Assembly: GCF_964340395.1 (NCBI RefSeq)
Contig: NC_135562.1
Location: 21,929,892 to 21,993,891 of the forward strand
Direction of reading: 5' to 3'
DNA length: 64,000 bases
DNA from: Glandiceps talaboti
Lineage: Eukaryota; Hemichordata; Enteropneusta; Spengelidae
Shown: positions 1 through 13,932 of the stretch, in pieces
How positions within the stretch are numbered: position 1 is the stretch's first letter
Layout of the letters: every line of letters begins with the position of its first letter
Notes under the pieces: model-generated
Database searches by the model: none
Seen by the model: the letters and a program-made list of their open reading frames with translations, nothing else
What the model was told of the DNA's origin: nothing
Position numbers and translations under genes: made by a program

Positions 1-1262
<1,262 letters not shown>

Positions 1263-1299
1263 CTATGGCGTTGAATGCCTGCCAATATTCGAAAATTCA

Positions 1300-1633
1300 A
1301 TACTGCAATGACTATATGCAATACTGCAATGACTATATGCAATACTGCAATGACTATATGAAATACTGCAATGACTATATGCGATATGACTACATGATAT
1401 GATTACATGCGATATGACTACATGCGATGTGACTACATGAGATGACTACATGCGATATGACTACATAAGGTGACTACATGCGATGCGACTACATTAGATG
1501 ACTACATGAGATGACTACATGCGATATGACTATATGAGATGACTACATGCGATATGACTACATGAGGTGACTACATGCGATGTGACTACATGAGATGACT
1601 ACATGCTATACTGCGATGCGAGATGGTGACATG
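1300..1633. repeat. Tandem-repeat array in left TIR
   Basis: About 15-bp units of the form GACTACATGCGATAT alternate with shorter GATGACTACATGA units. The outermost units read ATACTGCAATGACTATATGC. It is the mirror of the array at 7436-7790. Confidence 0.92.
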
Positions 1634-2745
1634 ATATGCGGCGATTTTGTAATGACGTTATGCCATTCGTAGATTATTCAATATGCATAAGGGGTAGACC
1701 ATTCGATATCCTGGGGGGCTTTGAAGATTGGTGGAGAGTCATTATTTTTTTTCCCACCTGCTTGCCTGAGAATTATTTTTTTCTCCTTCGCCTATGCTGG
1801 CAACTTTTTTTTTCTTTGCTTTTCTGAGATATCCGTATTTTTTTTTTACGTCAATGTTGAACACCTACATTTGTTGCCACAATTTTCTGTTTGGTTTTGG
1901 CACACGGTAATAGAGAGAGTAAAAAGATGTTCTATGACACACATATTATATTTAGAAAACTACATATTTCATACATGTTTGATTTTCAATTAAATAAACA
2001 TCGTTGACAGTTTTTATGACACACTGAAAATACAAATCGGAAACTTGATTGGTGAGCTCAAACATTCAGATAGACCAGTCAGTTTCTCAAGCTTGGGGGA
2101 TGGGGGGTGTCAGTGTTTTTTTTCCATTGGGCCGACAAAAAGTCACTGACCCCCCTGAATAAAGTTTCATAGCATCTGACAGTAAGTTGTAGAGGGAAGA
2201 GCTTTGAGACTGGGATATGTCCACCTCTTGTGTGTTATTGTGTGTGTGAATGGGGGGGGGGGGGTTCTAGGGTTCTACAAAACGGCCTGGAGGATTTTTA
2301 CTTCTAAAGGCAATGTTTAGGCTATTCACAGACACTTTCAGACAATAATTTACAAGCTTTACAAGGCAGCTCTAACATGTAAAAAGCAACTACATAAGGT
2401 TGAAACATGTTTGAAATAAAGTTCCATAGCATCTTGACAGTAAGAGGTGGAGGGAAGAACTTTGATTTGAGGCTTGGACATGTCTACGTTTTTTTTAACC
2501 AATTTTGGTGAATCTTATTGTTGGTTTAACGAATGAGTGGCCTCTGGGGTGATGGAGTGCAAGGGGTCCCCCCGCCAGATCTGCAGTTTTTTGTTTCTAT
2601 TTAGGCAATTTTTAGGTTATGCATAGCCTCTGAGATATATATTGCCAAGCATCGAAAAGCTAAAGTAAATATAACTTTTTACCTAAGTTTTCCATGTTAT
2701 AAAAGTGGGCCTGTAACATTGGTATAGGGGCATTGATATTGCATG

Positions 2746-3312
2746 TGTAACAAATTGATAGGGGGGGTAACCTCTACTGTTAAGGTAACCCCCTTCAATG
2801 TTACTCTCTCTCTCTCCACTCTGTACACGGGATCGACTTGGACTTTTAGGGAATTAGCTCAGACTACACACAATGTTTAAAGATCTACACTGGAAAACAA
2901 GGCAAGCACCCAGCATAGTGCCTCGTTCATTGACTTCCCGCGAAGCCAAGTCCTCTAGCCAAAATTGAAGTGCCTGTCCGTCCCCATGCAGTGTGCTTTA
3001 TTGTGACGTCCTTAAAGTCTAAATATACATAACGCATGGCCAATGGCCAAATAATTAATGCACTCCATATAGAGTTTTCATGGGCGTTATAATGCCCTAA
3101 AAGTAATTTTAAAACATTGATGAATGATCACTATGAATCCTAGATATTTATGAAATGCAGACCGTCGTCTCATGTATTCGAGTATGCTTGGAATCCTGTG
3201 TGGTCTAAATCCGATATCCTTGAGACAGTCTATTGACCTTTCAGTCAAACTAGGACATGCGATGTTGTTAAAATATTAAGTTTACTGAAATATAAATATG
3301 TCATCTGTGACA
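2746..3312. repeat. Left terminal direct repeat (LTR)
   Basis: From about 2850 to 3312 it is nearly identical to 6131-6594, with only a few substitutions (for example ACATGCGATG against ACATGTGATG). It starts TGTAAC and ends GTGACA. Confidence 0.75.
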
Positions 3313-5826
3313 CTTTCCCCTCTTTCCAAAATTTGTAACGCCCTCGTTACAGACTAAAATATCTAAAAAATAATTTACCCTTCATAAATGAAAATTGAAA
3401 AGAAGAAATAATTAATGCTGTTTCGTATGAAGTGTTAGAAATGTAAAATTTATACGACCCTTGAAAACTCAGATTGCTAAAATCTCAAATTCCGAACCAG
3501 ATATACTTATTTCGTCAACATGTACTTCAATGAACAAATGACATCAAAGAGAGACATCACAGATAATTAGAAAATTGAATCGTAGAATAATTATATCCTG
3601 AGTTGGCTATTGAATTGTGTACTTCTCAATCACATCACAAACATACGTTCGACTGGCCAGTCTTTTTCAATCATTCACACAATCATACTGATAGATATGA
3701 CCATCCATAACGTACTGTTCGGGCCCCCTCTATTTTCATTAACACTACCAGACAAGTACAGTCATCAATAGAATTCTCAGGTCTAAAGAACTTTGCTAGG
3801 AATATTATATCTGCAGCATTTAAAAGTTGAACATAAAGAAATATAAATAGGAGAATGTTTTAATGTTGACCAAGTTATACCCGATTCATCGTGTACATAA
3901 CTAAATTATAACATAAGTATTCCTATCTGAAAGGAATGTAGGTATCTGTCTCGTAAAATCAAATGATGACATTAAATATCTATGCTATGAATAAATATTA
4001 ACTCTTAAATATTTCATCACGCCAATATTGAAAATTGTCACTGACAAATGGTCAGCATGCCATATTCGTGATCATATTCCAAATTGAATCTTTAACTGCA
4101 GACGAAATCAATATTATGAAAAAATGGTGTAGCATAAAAGTGTGTGATAAACTATTTATGTCATTGACGTCGTCTGTGTTTAGTGAAGTCAAAATTAACC
4201 AGTCAATGTTATTCAAGTAATCTAAGTCTAGTAACTTGTGATTTCACCCTGATATCAGCTATCAAGAACACTGTCCTAAATGTATTGTCTTACAGCTATC
4301 CTTAAGTTACACTAACTAATCAGCTGTTACAGTCATCAAGAGAAGTCAGTTGCGCCAACACAATCATTGTCGTGTAAGAAACCCTACGTCATTATTTAAA
4401 CATTACAGGCATCTTAGCTGTTCATCCATGTTTAAAATTTGACATCTTCAGTATGTTAACGACTTATACAGAACTATTAAGACCATTAATATTAATCCAA
4501 TAAGTCAATTTAGTTTTCATTACAAGTAACCTGATTGACCATAAGTAGGTTGGCAATTTTCTCATTGCAATTCAATATACCCTTTGAATCAATACCACTA
4601 GAAATTATGCACGCTGCTCAAGTGAAAATAGTCCTTTCTCATCGAGTATATGGGTGCAATTTTCTTTGTATCTATAAATGATTATGGACATTTTTGTTTG
4701 CCCTTTGGTGACCCTATAATTGGAAGTTTGAACGATTAACAGTTCATCTGAGGAATTTCATAAATTCTTGCGGAATATGAACCGGGAATTTTGTATAGAC
4801 AATAACACAGCTCATTTCGGTCGGATCTCTGTTTTAAACTCAAATTTTGAAAATCAAATATTTATCTTGTACTGCAGATTCAATAAAATACTATATCAAC
4901 ATGGTTCCTTCCTTTACTGTAGGAACTTTAAATCACACAGTCCGACTCAACAGTGAGCAACGCATTTCTGTAGCGTTTTCGGCTCACAATAACTCAGAGT
5001 CAATAAAACTTCGGAGTTTCCAATACTCCATACTTCAATAAATATTCTTATTAAAACTAAAATTTTCTCCATAGAAAAATCAATAATATTCTTTCTGCTT
5101 GTACGCGACCGTTGAGATGTAAAACAGCATCACTGAAATGGTTGTGGTAAGAAAATAGATTTCAAGAATTGTTCGTCGTCAAACTAAATCGAGCATACAA
5201 TTATTATTTCTTACACATGTCTCTCATGATTAGCTTTGTACACACAGTAACAAACTCGCTGATCGTGAATAGAAATGAATTCGCGCAATAATAATAATGT
5301 CAATCTTTAAAAAAAAGTGTTACTACCGTATGATTAATAAGTTCTTTGTCCATCAAAAGTCTTAAATATGTACTTCACATGCAAACTGCTGCGTTCTGTA
5401 TAAGCGTCCGATATTTGTTGTTGAAAATTAAAGTGTTCTTCATACTCGTGCTTGTAGGAATCGAATGTCAGTTGGTCGCGTTGATGGCTTCACTTAAAGT
5501 TTGTCATAGTCTTTATCGTTGTCTCGTTATTCAAAATTCCACGCTTTCTCTCCTTCTGCAATGTTATATTCCGTTACTGCAATGTTATCAGTTCCAGTTC
5601 GTGTAGCATTCCCACCATTGGAACATAATCGTTAAAGTTTCCTTTCGAAAAGTTCTTGAATCTTCTTCGCATCCCTTTTTGTACAAACTTTTTCTTCTCA
5701 TGCATCATTGTTTCTTCGTTACAGTGTTAATTTGTTTTACTCACCCAGTGGGGTTGTGCTTTTCTTCTTAAAGGTTGTCGGTAAGTCTTCGTAAGGTTCA
5801 AACTTGGTTCATTATACACACAAATG

Positions 5827-5990
5827 GTTGTTCAAGCCCCGGATCTCCATCAATATTACTTTCTGTTGTTCAAGCCCCGGATCGCCACCAATATTACTAC
5901 TGTTGTTCAAGCCCCGGATCGCCACCAATATTACTTTCTGTTGTTCAAGCCCCGGATCGCCACCAATATTACTACTGTTGTTCACCATAT
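5827..5990. repeat. 37-38-bp tandem repeat
   Basis: Four full copies of a unit containing TTCAAGCCCCGGATCGCCAC, with starts 37-38 bp apart, followed by degraded copies to about 6020. It lies inside the LTR-like element, just before its right repeat. Three overlapping open frames here are by-products of the repeat. Confidence 0.9.
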
Positions 5991-6130
5991 TACTTTCTGT
6001 TCTCCACCAATATTACTACTGATCTTCGCACACAGCTGATAGACCAAGTAATAACACCCGAATCACTCTCATATCTCATATCTGACTCAACTTCTGTATG
6101 TACGTACCAGGATCACACTTGAACTTTAAA

Positions 6131-6594
6131 GGGAATTAGCTCAGACTACACACAATGTTTAAAGATCTACACTGGAAAACAAGGCAAGCACCCAGCATAG
6201 TGCCTCGTTCATTGACTTCCCGCGAAGCCAAGTCCTCTAGCCAAAATTGAAGTGCCTGTCCGTCCCCATGCAGTGTGCTTTATTGTGACGTCCTTAAAGT
6301 CTAAATATACATAACGCATGGCCAATGGCCAAATAATTAATGCACTCCATATAGAGTTTTCATGGGCGTTATAATGCCCTAAAAGTAATTTTAAAACATT
6401 GATGAATGATCACTATGAATCCTAGATATTTATGAAATGCAGACCGTCGTCTCATGTATTCGAGTATGCTTGGAATCCTGTGTGGTCTAAATCCGATATC
6501 CTTGAGACAGTCTATTGACCTTTCAGTCAAACTAGGACATGTGATGTTGTTAAAATATTAAGTTTACTGAAATATAAATATGTCATCTGTGACA
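6131..6594. repeat. Right terminal direct repeat (LTR)
   Basis: Begins GGGAATTAGCTCAGACTACA and matches the left repeat to its GTGACA end. CATG follows, matching the bases before the left repeat. Confidence 0.78.
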
Positions 6595-7435
6595 CATGTA
6601 TAGTAAAGTTACTGATGTGTTAGAGCACTTTAGGAGGTCATACCTAGTGTACAATAGAAACTTGAATTTGAGTTGTGGTGTCGATACATGTAGTGTCTGA
6701 AATAGGAAGTATAGCATCCCTTTTGACAAATTCATACTGAAGAGACTAGAACAATTTAGATTAAGTTCTTTTATAAACTATCCAATAGTATGAAGGTTAC
6801 CATTACAAAACCTTCAAGTTCACTTTTGCCCCAAAGTGTAAGATAAGTGAAGCACTGATTGTGAAACAGCCAAACACTTACATGGCATGTTCTGTAACTA
6901 GTGTGGTAGCTAGGTAATACATGTATTATATGTATAATGTTATGTATAGTTATTTATGAACCCTTACATGAAGTAATATTTAAACCATTTACGAAAGAAA
7001 CAGAGAAAAGAACAAATATATATATATGTACCACATGCTAACGAAACTGACTAGTACCTGACATGTGTTTGAAACTGTTTGTCATGATTTGACAAGTGTC
7101 CTGGTTGGAGAGGTACGAGCAAGTTGAACAGTATACTCGAACCTGTGCATCATTTCCCTGCCAAGACATTTTTTTTTCTAGCAGTAGTGGTCCGTCTTTT
7201 TTTTCCATCACCCTCTCATATCCGGATTTTTTTTCAAGCAAATCCATTTGGCATCTTTTTTTCCCCGAAATCTTCCAAGCCCCCCCCCCCCGGATATCAA
7301 ATGGTCCACCTCTTACCACGTGCAACGGTGCAACATGCTGAGGAGTACTCCCTAGCCTGTTTCATATCAATACTCGTATTATGCGTATTGAATAATCTAC
7401 GAATGGCATAACGTCATTACAAAATCGCCGCATAT

Positions 7436-7790
7436 CATGTCATCATCTCGCATCGCAGTATTGCATATGGTCATCTCATGTAGTCATGTCGCATGTAGCC
7501 ATCTCATGTAGTCATATCGCATGTAGTCATCTCATGTAGTCATATCGCATGTAGTCATATCGCATGTAGTCACCTCATGTAGTCATATCGCATGTAGTCA
7601 TCTCATGTAGTCATATCGCATGTAGTCACCTCATGTAGTCATATCGCATGTAGTCATATCGCATGTAGTCATCTCATGTAGTCATATCGCATATAGTCAT
7701 CTCATGTAGTCATATCGCATATAGTCATTGCAGTATTGCATATAGTCATTGCAGTATTGCATATAGTCATTGCAGTATTGTATTTTCGAA
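7436..7790. repeat. Tandem-repeat array in right TIR
   Basis: Units of ATGTAGTCATATCGC and ATGTAGTCATCTC type, the inverted counterpart of the array at 1300-1633. Confidence 0.92.
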
Positions 7791-7815
7791 TATTGGCAGG
7801 CATTCTACGCTATAG

Positions 7816-9715
7816 TACGTGTACGTTACAGAATGACTGGTACAGTGATGTCAATGAATGTCTTCAACATTTGTGCAGAAGTCACCAAAGTATTAATGTA
7901 AGAATCTCTAGTTAATCGATTCATTTTTTCTTGTTCAGCACATATTCAAGTCTTTATTCAGACGTGAGGTATATTTGTTTACTTGATAAATGTAGTAAGA
8001 ACAGTTTGAATTCTAAAGGTACTAGCATTAATATTCCATTTTATGTTAGCTCAGAAGAAAAAACAATTATACATTTGCATGTACCAAAATAAAATGACAC
8101 TGCCAAACATGGTTTGTACTTTTGACTTCCTTTATCAGGACGTATCTGGACTTTATATGCGTATAAAGATACTTCTGTGTGTCCCACTTGGATGTAGCAC
8201 AGGGGTGGGTCAGTGTCTCAATGAAATTATATTTTCATTTACCAAAGCAATCAGTTCACGTGACACGTTTGATTGACAGTTGTCATTGGTATATATTGTT
8301 GGATTGATAGTTATATGTTTACTCGAGTGTGCTATCTTCATAAAAATCGTCTTAAACACTTCTAAATTAAATCCTCCTCACATAAAGAAAGAAGCGACCA
8401 AAAATTTGACTGCTCATATCGTAATTGAATCCCGAGCTTTCAACAGTTAATAAACTAGTTGTCTTGCCATTTCTTGCCCTAATATGTGGATAATGTTGTT
8501 CCACCTATTTTAGACAGAGAGTATATCTGGCCTGAATTACATTTCCGCGCAAATGCAAACCGAGGGAACGAACAGCACTTAGGGAAGGGGTGGGGGCTGA
8601 TGAGAAAATATTTTGTACAAATTGTTTCCCAGTTCCCTCTTCCCTTCAAGCTCACAAAAAAACGTTGTCGCTGATTTTCATTTGTGCAGTTATATGGCAT
8701 ACTTCCCGTATTCTGGAGATGTGCAAATGTATGATACACTAGTATAAAATAACAGTGGTAATCGACTTCAGTGTTCATACATAATAAGAGATTTCTTTAT
8801 AAGTGTGGGATTTGCAAGGAGAGGTTGGATCGTAATCTATATTTGGAGATACTTAGCCAACCCCATTCAATTGTGGTTTGGCGCAGGAACAGCATACCTT
8901 GATCACCCATGGGGAGTATTCTGGAATAGGGCTCAATCATTTGGTAACCTTGCCAAAATAAACCACAGGCTAGCATTGAAAGGGTTCTGGAAAATTCATT
9001 AAACGGAATAATTTTTAACCGACACAATATGCACATTATGCAAGTTTTTCGATTTGCCAATCCCCTCTCAGCGCAACGGAGGATGTTTTTAGACATGGTA
9101 TTTTTTACAAGTGTGTAAGTAATGTTTATGATAGTCCATATATGCTTTTCAAGTTACATTTTAAAGTTCCACAGATGCCGGATCGGAGAACTAGAAAGTT
9201 TACAAACCTGATGCCAGTAAATTTAATGTTTTTAAACACTGTGCCGTTCACAGATGTACATGTATAACAACGTATAGTGGTCTTTGTTGTAGTATTTTGA
9301 ATATTGACTTTAATTTATCAAATTTAATTTTCCAGATTGTCCACCTGACAATATTGATTTTATATATTTGCCTCATAATGTATTTTAGATATAGTATTTT
9401 ATTTGCCACAAACTCAAAATCATATCAACATAACAAGAGAGAAAGTACAAAAGACAGTGGAATAAATATTACAATTAAACTGATGGATGAATACAGAGTT
9501 TATGGCTGGACCACAGAAATAGTTTGAAACAAACTAGTCAAGTTTGTGGCCCATACTACAATTGATTAAACAAATAAAATAATCAAAGCAAAAACAAAAA
9601 CAAATTTGAAATTAAAACAAAAACAAACAAAAAACAAACAAAACAAAACGCGTTCTCATCAAAAAAAAAATATAACAACTGGCATTAAATGCAATGTAAG
9701 GTAGAAAAAGCTGAA
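7816..9715. other. No supported gene
   Basis: Two 99-codon minus frames at 8479-8778 and 8797-9096 have no recognisable domain. The strand 9560-9660 is A-rich (AAACAAAAAC type). Nothing else could be assigned. Confidence 0.5.
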
Positions 9716-10732
9716 TTAATTTTGTAACAAATACTGTTTTAACTGAGATTTAAAAGTAGTCCTGGATTGTATTTTTTTCAATTCTTCAGGTAAGGAGTTC
9801 CAATGTTTTGCAGCTGCATACTGAAAATTGTGTTGCGTCAAAGTAAGATTTACTTTTGGAATGTAAAAGTTATCTCTCGTTGTATTCCGAGTGTGATACG
9901 TATTTGGTGGTGTGTTGAAATAGTCGTTAACTGTTTGCGGGAAGTGACCGGCCCTCAAATCAAAAATAAATAAAGAAGTATTAAATTTGCATTGCTGGTG
10001 GACACTTAGAATTCCTAGTTGCTGAAAAAGAGGGGAGGAGGGAGCACCAATATTTGAAAAAGTTATAAAGCGAATAACTTTCTTTTGAAGGTTTAAGATA
10101 GGCTTGAGAAATGTATTGTATGTATTGCCCCATATCTCTATACAATATGAGATATGGGGCAAGATCATAGAGTTATACAGCAGAAGAAGAGTAGATTTAG
10201 GTACATAATAGCGAATTTTGGAAATTATGCCATTAATTGGAGAAATTGCTTTCCTAACTTTTTCAATGTGTGATGTCCAAAGCATATTTTGATCTAAACA
10301 CACGCCAAGATAATTGGTTGACGTTACTTGTGAAATTTGTGAGCGATTGATGCCCAGACTTCCCTCCGTTTTCACCAATCTTTGCGAAGTCTTAATAATC
10401 ATGAAATTCGTTTTTTCTACATTGATAGTGAGCCTATTGGCGTCGCACCAGTCACAGACTTTCCTGAAGTCGAAATGGAGTTGATCAAGCTGAATTATAT
10501 TTGAGGGATTGTTGATAAATTGAAACAAGTTTGTGTCGTCGGCAAATAATCGAAATTCAAATGCATCAGTAGCGTTCACAATATCATTGATGTAAATCAG
10601 AAAGAGAAGGGGGCCTAAAATTGAGCCTTGTGGTACTCCACATTGTATTTCGCTATATGGCGAGGTAACATTATTTATACAGACACACTGCTTACGCTGG
10701 GAGAGATAACTTTTAAACCAAAGTAAAGGCAA
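9716..10732 (-). pseudogene. LINE ORF2 C-terminal reverse transcriptase
   Basis: Picks up at PLLWFKSYLSQRKQ and contains CGVPQGSILGPLLFLIYIND and the FADDTN catalytic box, then thumb motifs (VEKTNFMI, NYLGVCLD) and the C-terminal YNSMILPHISYCIEIWG region found in CR1/L2-type elements. It ends in a normal stop at 9716. The length and motif order fit an intact C-terminus, so decay here is limited to the frameshift at the left border. Confidence 0.95.
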
Positions 10733-11777
10733 GCCTCTGACACTGTAGAAGAATACTATGGTCTATTGTGTCAAAGGCTTTCCGCAAATCAATGAATATA
10801 CCACATGTCAGATATCCATTGTCCAGCTTATTAGCAATACCAGTGATCAGGTCAACCAGGGCAAGCTTAGTACTGTGTTTTTTCCTGAAACCAAACTGAG
10901 TTTTGATGAGGATGTTGTATTTTTCAAAATATATAACAAGTTGATGATTGACAATAGATTCAAACACTTTACTGATTACGGGCAAAATTGAAATGGGGCG
11001 ATAATTGCCAACATCGCATGGCGAACCTTTTTTATAAATAGGTATTACCTTGGCAATCTTAAGTAGACTTGGAAAAATACCATTGTTGAGAGAACAGTTA
11101 ATTATATGTATGAGAGGGCATGCAATAATGTGAGCAGCGTGTATAACTAAGAGGGGATTAATTGTGTCCTGACCGGTAGCTTTGCGGGGATCAAGCTTGA
11201 ATATTTCTCCAAGGACGTCTTCTTCAGACACGGGGTGAAAGAAAAAGGAGTTGAGATAGATCCCATCCAGGTATTGTCTAAAGTCTTTGTTGCTTGTAAT
11301 CTTTTGAGCAAGATTGGGCCCAATACCAGTGAAATAATTATTGAATTCTTGAGTAATATCTCTTGTATCTGTTAAGCATGTGTTTCCAGGGTTGTTTGTA
11401 GTTAATTTATCGGGAGAACATTTGGTATGTGTTTTGTTCAACATCTCTTTAATAATAAGCCAAGTTTTGTTGGTGTTGCCAGAGGCATTTGAAATTTTAT
11501 TGGTGTAGTAGTTTTTCTTAGCCAACCTAAGGAGCTTCGTCAATGTATTCCTGTACCTAGTATACATATTTTTAATTTGGTTATTCCTTGGGTGATTTTT
11601 CATTTTCGAGAAAAGTTTATGTTTTGTATGTATGGATGTAAATAAGCCCTTTGTGATCCAGGGTCTTTTAATTGACTTTTGTGTTCTTGTAAATGTTTTT
11701 ATTCGAAGATGTCTTCTGATAACAGTATGAAATAAATCATTAAAAATATTGTATGCTTCAGACGGATCTTCGCACAT
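10713..11777 (-). pseudogene. LINE ORF2 linker and N-terminal reverse transcriptase
   Basis: Continues ORF2 after the first frameshift. The first ~180 residues are the basic linker between endonuclease and polymerase. RT motifs follow: KVIPIYKKG, NYRPISILPVISKVFE, QFGFRKKHST, and FIDLRKAFDTIDH, which holds the first catalytic Asp. The frame breaks just after FDTIDHSILLQ, where a few codons are also missing compared with related elements. Confidence 0.93.
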
Positions 11778-11812
11778 GTGGACTGGTTGCCAGGATACAT
11801 TGCTTAGGTCAG

Positions 11813-12805
11813 CTAAGAAGGCCTCTTTGTTGTAATTCCAGAAATCGTAGGTGTGTGTTTTGGTACTGTTTTCAAAAACGTGATGCAGACTTTTAATAAT
11901 GCCGAAAATTGGATAGTGGTCTGAAATGTCTGTTTCAATTGTACCGGACTCAATAAAGTGGTCAGTAATATTTGTGAGGTGTTAGTAACTCTGGTAGGGG
12001 TGTTAATTAATTGTGTCATATTGTATGTATTCAGGAGAGTATTGTAATGAGTAACGGGTGGGCTATCTAAAGATGTGTCAATATTCATATCGCCAAGGAG
12101 AATACAATCACGCCCGTTCACTGACACCTGATCAAGGCATGCTTCTAAACTGTCAATGAATTCATTAAAAGTTGTGTTGGGTCTTCTGGAGATAACGCCT
12201 ATAACAATCTTTTTGTTGTTGATCATAGTTTCCCCAAAGATGGATTCGCAGTGATTAATTTTACATGTGTTAATGCGAGAGAAGGACAACGAGTTGTGAA
12301 AATACAGAGCGACTCCACCACCTTGTGAGGCTTCACGGTTACAAGTAACGAAAGTATAGGAAGGCAAATCATAAAGACAGCAATTTGAATCGGGATGTAA
12401 CCATGTTTCCGTTAGAGCTATAAAAAGAAAATTTTGATCTAACATGCTTAGAAAGTTAACAAAGCTATCAAAGTTTTTTGTAAGGGATCTGACATTGCAA
12501 TGTAGGAAAGAACATGAACTGTTTAAAAGATTTCTATCAGAATTGAACTGGTTGACGGTGCAAGACTTACAGCTGTATTTGATTATGACTTCTTCGTTCA
12601 TCATGAAATGACTGACATACTTAGAGAATAAGTAATCGAAAAATGTGTTTTTAATGTGCATTAAGTTAGTTTTGTTTGTTTGATATGCTTGTGTGTTTTG
12701 TATTCTTGAATTTTTCATTTTTAGGAGCCTGTAAATGGGACTTGCCGGCCTTCCGTGAAATAAATAAATAAACTGTATGTCAACGAGTTGAGTAATTGGT
12801 AACAA
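11813..12805 (-). pseudogene. LINE ORF2 endonuclease (EEP) domain, frameshifted
   Basis: In the intact protein this domain nicks the target DNA to prime reverse transcription. Visible EEP landmarks, in order: LHCNVRS (catalytic Asn region) near residue 103, LTETWL (Glu) near 131, GGGVALY near 165, and LGDMNIDTS (Asp/Asn) near 238. The frame is lost after the TRVTNTSQ motif near residue 280; the expected SDHYPIF motif (catalytic His) appears in another frame at about 11895-11930. The first ~60 residues have no known match and may be upstream read-through rather than true N-terminus. Confidence 0.88.
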
Positions 12806-13280
12806 AATACAACACCTTATTATTCCAAGACAATAGCCCCCGTCACCACGTCCTGGTTTTCACATAATTTTATACATTACACTTTCATTCAAACGGGGGT
12901 CGACACATACATTCATAATTCATCAACAATACCGGTGCTTATCCGTCATTGCACGCATTTAGCGAGGAACGCTAGTCTATACCTTCATTACACAGTGTTC
13001 ACCCCTGTGCACGTTACATAAGTTTGTATTCCTGTAAAATAAAAGAATGTGGAGAAATCAACTCCGGACTTTTGATTGGTTGTTTGTCAAATGTAACACG
13101 TGTACTCCCTGTCAAGTGATTGACCAATTTGAAACAAACAACACCTAACTAGTCTTACAAACACAATAGTTTTCCCTGCCACCACCTTTAAAGTGCACCT
13201 GGAGGGGTAGAGGAAAATTTTGATCCTCTAGGTCTGATTGGTTCATGGTTCTCGACAGGAATCTAACATCTTGGGTTGGG
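12806..13280. other. LINE flank and upstream region of the orphan ORF
   Basis: Apart from the CCAAT boxes noted for the orphan ORF, no gene or repeat could be supported. Confidence 0.5.
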
Positions 13281-13288
13281 TATATAAA
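13281..13288 (+). promoter_or_regulatory. TATA box upstream of the orphan ORF
   Basis: TATATAAA lies 64 bp before the ATG at 13345, so a start site about 30 bp downstream would leave a leader of roughly 35 nt. CCAAT boxes (GATTGG at 13074 and 13236; CCAAT near 13123) stand upstream. The spacing is typical of a simple RNA polymerase II promoter, but no transcript is known from this sequence alone. Confidence 0.45.
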
Positions 13289-13344
13289 TGACGCGTGATA
13301 CATTTTCAAACTGTCTTTGAGACTCCAGCAAACGATAAACAAAG

Positions 13345-13932
13345 ATGGATACTGGTATTGTGCTGCTCACCCTGGTCTATGTCGTCATAGTATATGTCCG
13401 AAGCCTTGTACTGCTGAGAGTGGATGATAGAAGAATATTCCGATGTTTGGTATGGGTCCTGGATGCTGTATGCTGTCTACTTCGCTCACTGGTCGAAAAG
13501 AGGAAGTTGGAAGGAAAAATTGCAATGTGTATCACCGTATGGATGCTGTGTTTGCTTCAGATGTTTGTTCGCTGTACAATAGAGACTGTTCGAGAATGGA
13601 AGTCAATGGTTTGCGTATTGGTTCGTCAATTTATCATGGTTTGGTCCCTGCGAGAACGTCGAAGGATGGTATATGAGATAAGTCGGTTTGCTATGTTTGT
13701 TCTTTCTGCTGCATTTGGGCCCGTTGTATGGGAATGGGGGCCATGGTGGCAATTTCGGCGCGGTACCTTTTTTGGCGGGAAGGTGGCGGCCCGGGTTGAC
13801 AGGTTAGGATTTAGACGGTTTTGTCAGGAGGAAAGTTTGTCATTGGTTGTTCAAGTGGCACAGACTGTAATATTCCCCATTTTCGAAAACATTAAGAACG
13901 CAAAATACATATCAAAATTTATCTACGAATAA
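13345..13932 (+). CDS. Orphan hydrophobic 195-aa ORF, function unknown
   Basis: I do not recognise this protein. It starts at AAAGATGG, a reasonable translation start, and ends in a TAA that overlaps an AATAAA signal at 13928. Hydrophobic stretches near residues 4-25, 33-47, 58-76 and 114-132 would suit a small multi-pass membrane protein; the stretches between are rich in Arg. Upstream TATA and CCAAT boxes fit a compact intronless gene. Against it: the composition is skewed to Val, Leu, Arg, Cys and Trp, and the +2 frame of the same strand is also open for 77 codons with a more balanced, Cys-containing sequence. A chance frame in locally GC-richer DNA, or a decayed gene read in the wrong frame, is therefore possible. 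Confidence 0.35.
   Translation: MDTGIVLLTLVYVVIVYVRSLVLLRVDDRRIFRCLVWVLDAVCCLLRSLVEKRKLEGKIAMCITVWMLCLLQMFVRCTIETVREWKSMVCVLVRQFIMVWSLRERRRMVYEISRFAMFVLSAAFGPVVWEWGPWWQFRRGTFFGGKVAARVDRLGFRRFCQEESLSLVVQVAQTVIFPIFENIKNAKYISKFIYE

Larger units (their letters stand above)
2746..6594. mobile_element. LTR-like element nested in the transposon, non-coding
   Basis: A roughly 460-bp sequence is repeated in direct orientation at both ends (to 3312 and to 6594), and both copies end in TGTGACA. The left end begins TGTAAC, and CATG flanks the insertion on both sides (2742-2745 and 6595-6598). The second copy of the host transposon (about 25880) lacks this segment and reads straight through, so the insertion is real and younger than the split of the two copies. 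The interior (3313-6100) has no gag or pol frame and no clear primer-binding site, so it resembles a LARD/TRIM-type derivative. The first ~90 bp of the two repeats do not align well, so the 5' boundary of the right repeat is uncertain. Confidence 0.75.
1263..7815. mobile_element. Long-TIR (Foldback-like) DNA transposon, copy 1, non-autonomous
   Basis: The two ends are near-identical inverted repeats: CTATGGCGTTGAATGCCTGC at the left matches the reverse complement of the right end at 7795-7815 with few differences. Inside each end is an array of short tandem repeats (ATGACTACATGCGAT type), then a further inverted-repeat segment (1634-1720 against 7270-7436) containing TGTAATGACGTTATGCCATT. The interior has G-runs and no transposase. 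TIRs built of tandem repeats are typical of Foldback/Galileo-type elements, so that placement is an inference. A second copy at 24250-26850 confirms the family. No target duplication could be fixed with confidence. Confidence 0.85.
9716..12805 (-). mobile_element. CR1/Jockey-group non-LTR retrotransposon (LINE), decayed
   Basis: Read on the minus strand, an apurinic-type endonuclease is followed by a reverse transcriptase, the ORF2 order of CR1/L2/Jockey-group LINEs. At least two frameshifts split ORF2 into three open pieces, described separately. No ORF1, poly(A) tail or clear target duplication was identified, so the boundaries given are those of the coding part. Confidence 0.93.

Noticed and set aside
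5827-5990. TTCAAGCCCCGGATCGCCACCA resembling a tRNA 3' end or primer-binding site
   Set aside because: No T-stem pairing and no cloverleaf; it is a 38-bp tandem repeat.
8479-9096. Two 99-codon minus-strand frames
   Set aside because: No recognisable motifs or gene context; likely chance frames or old repeat remains.
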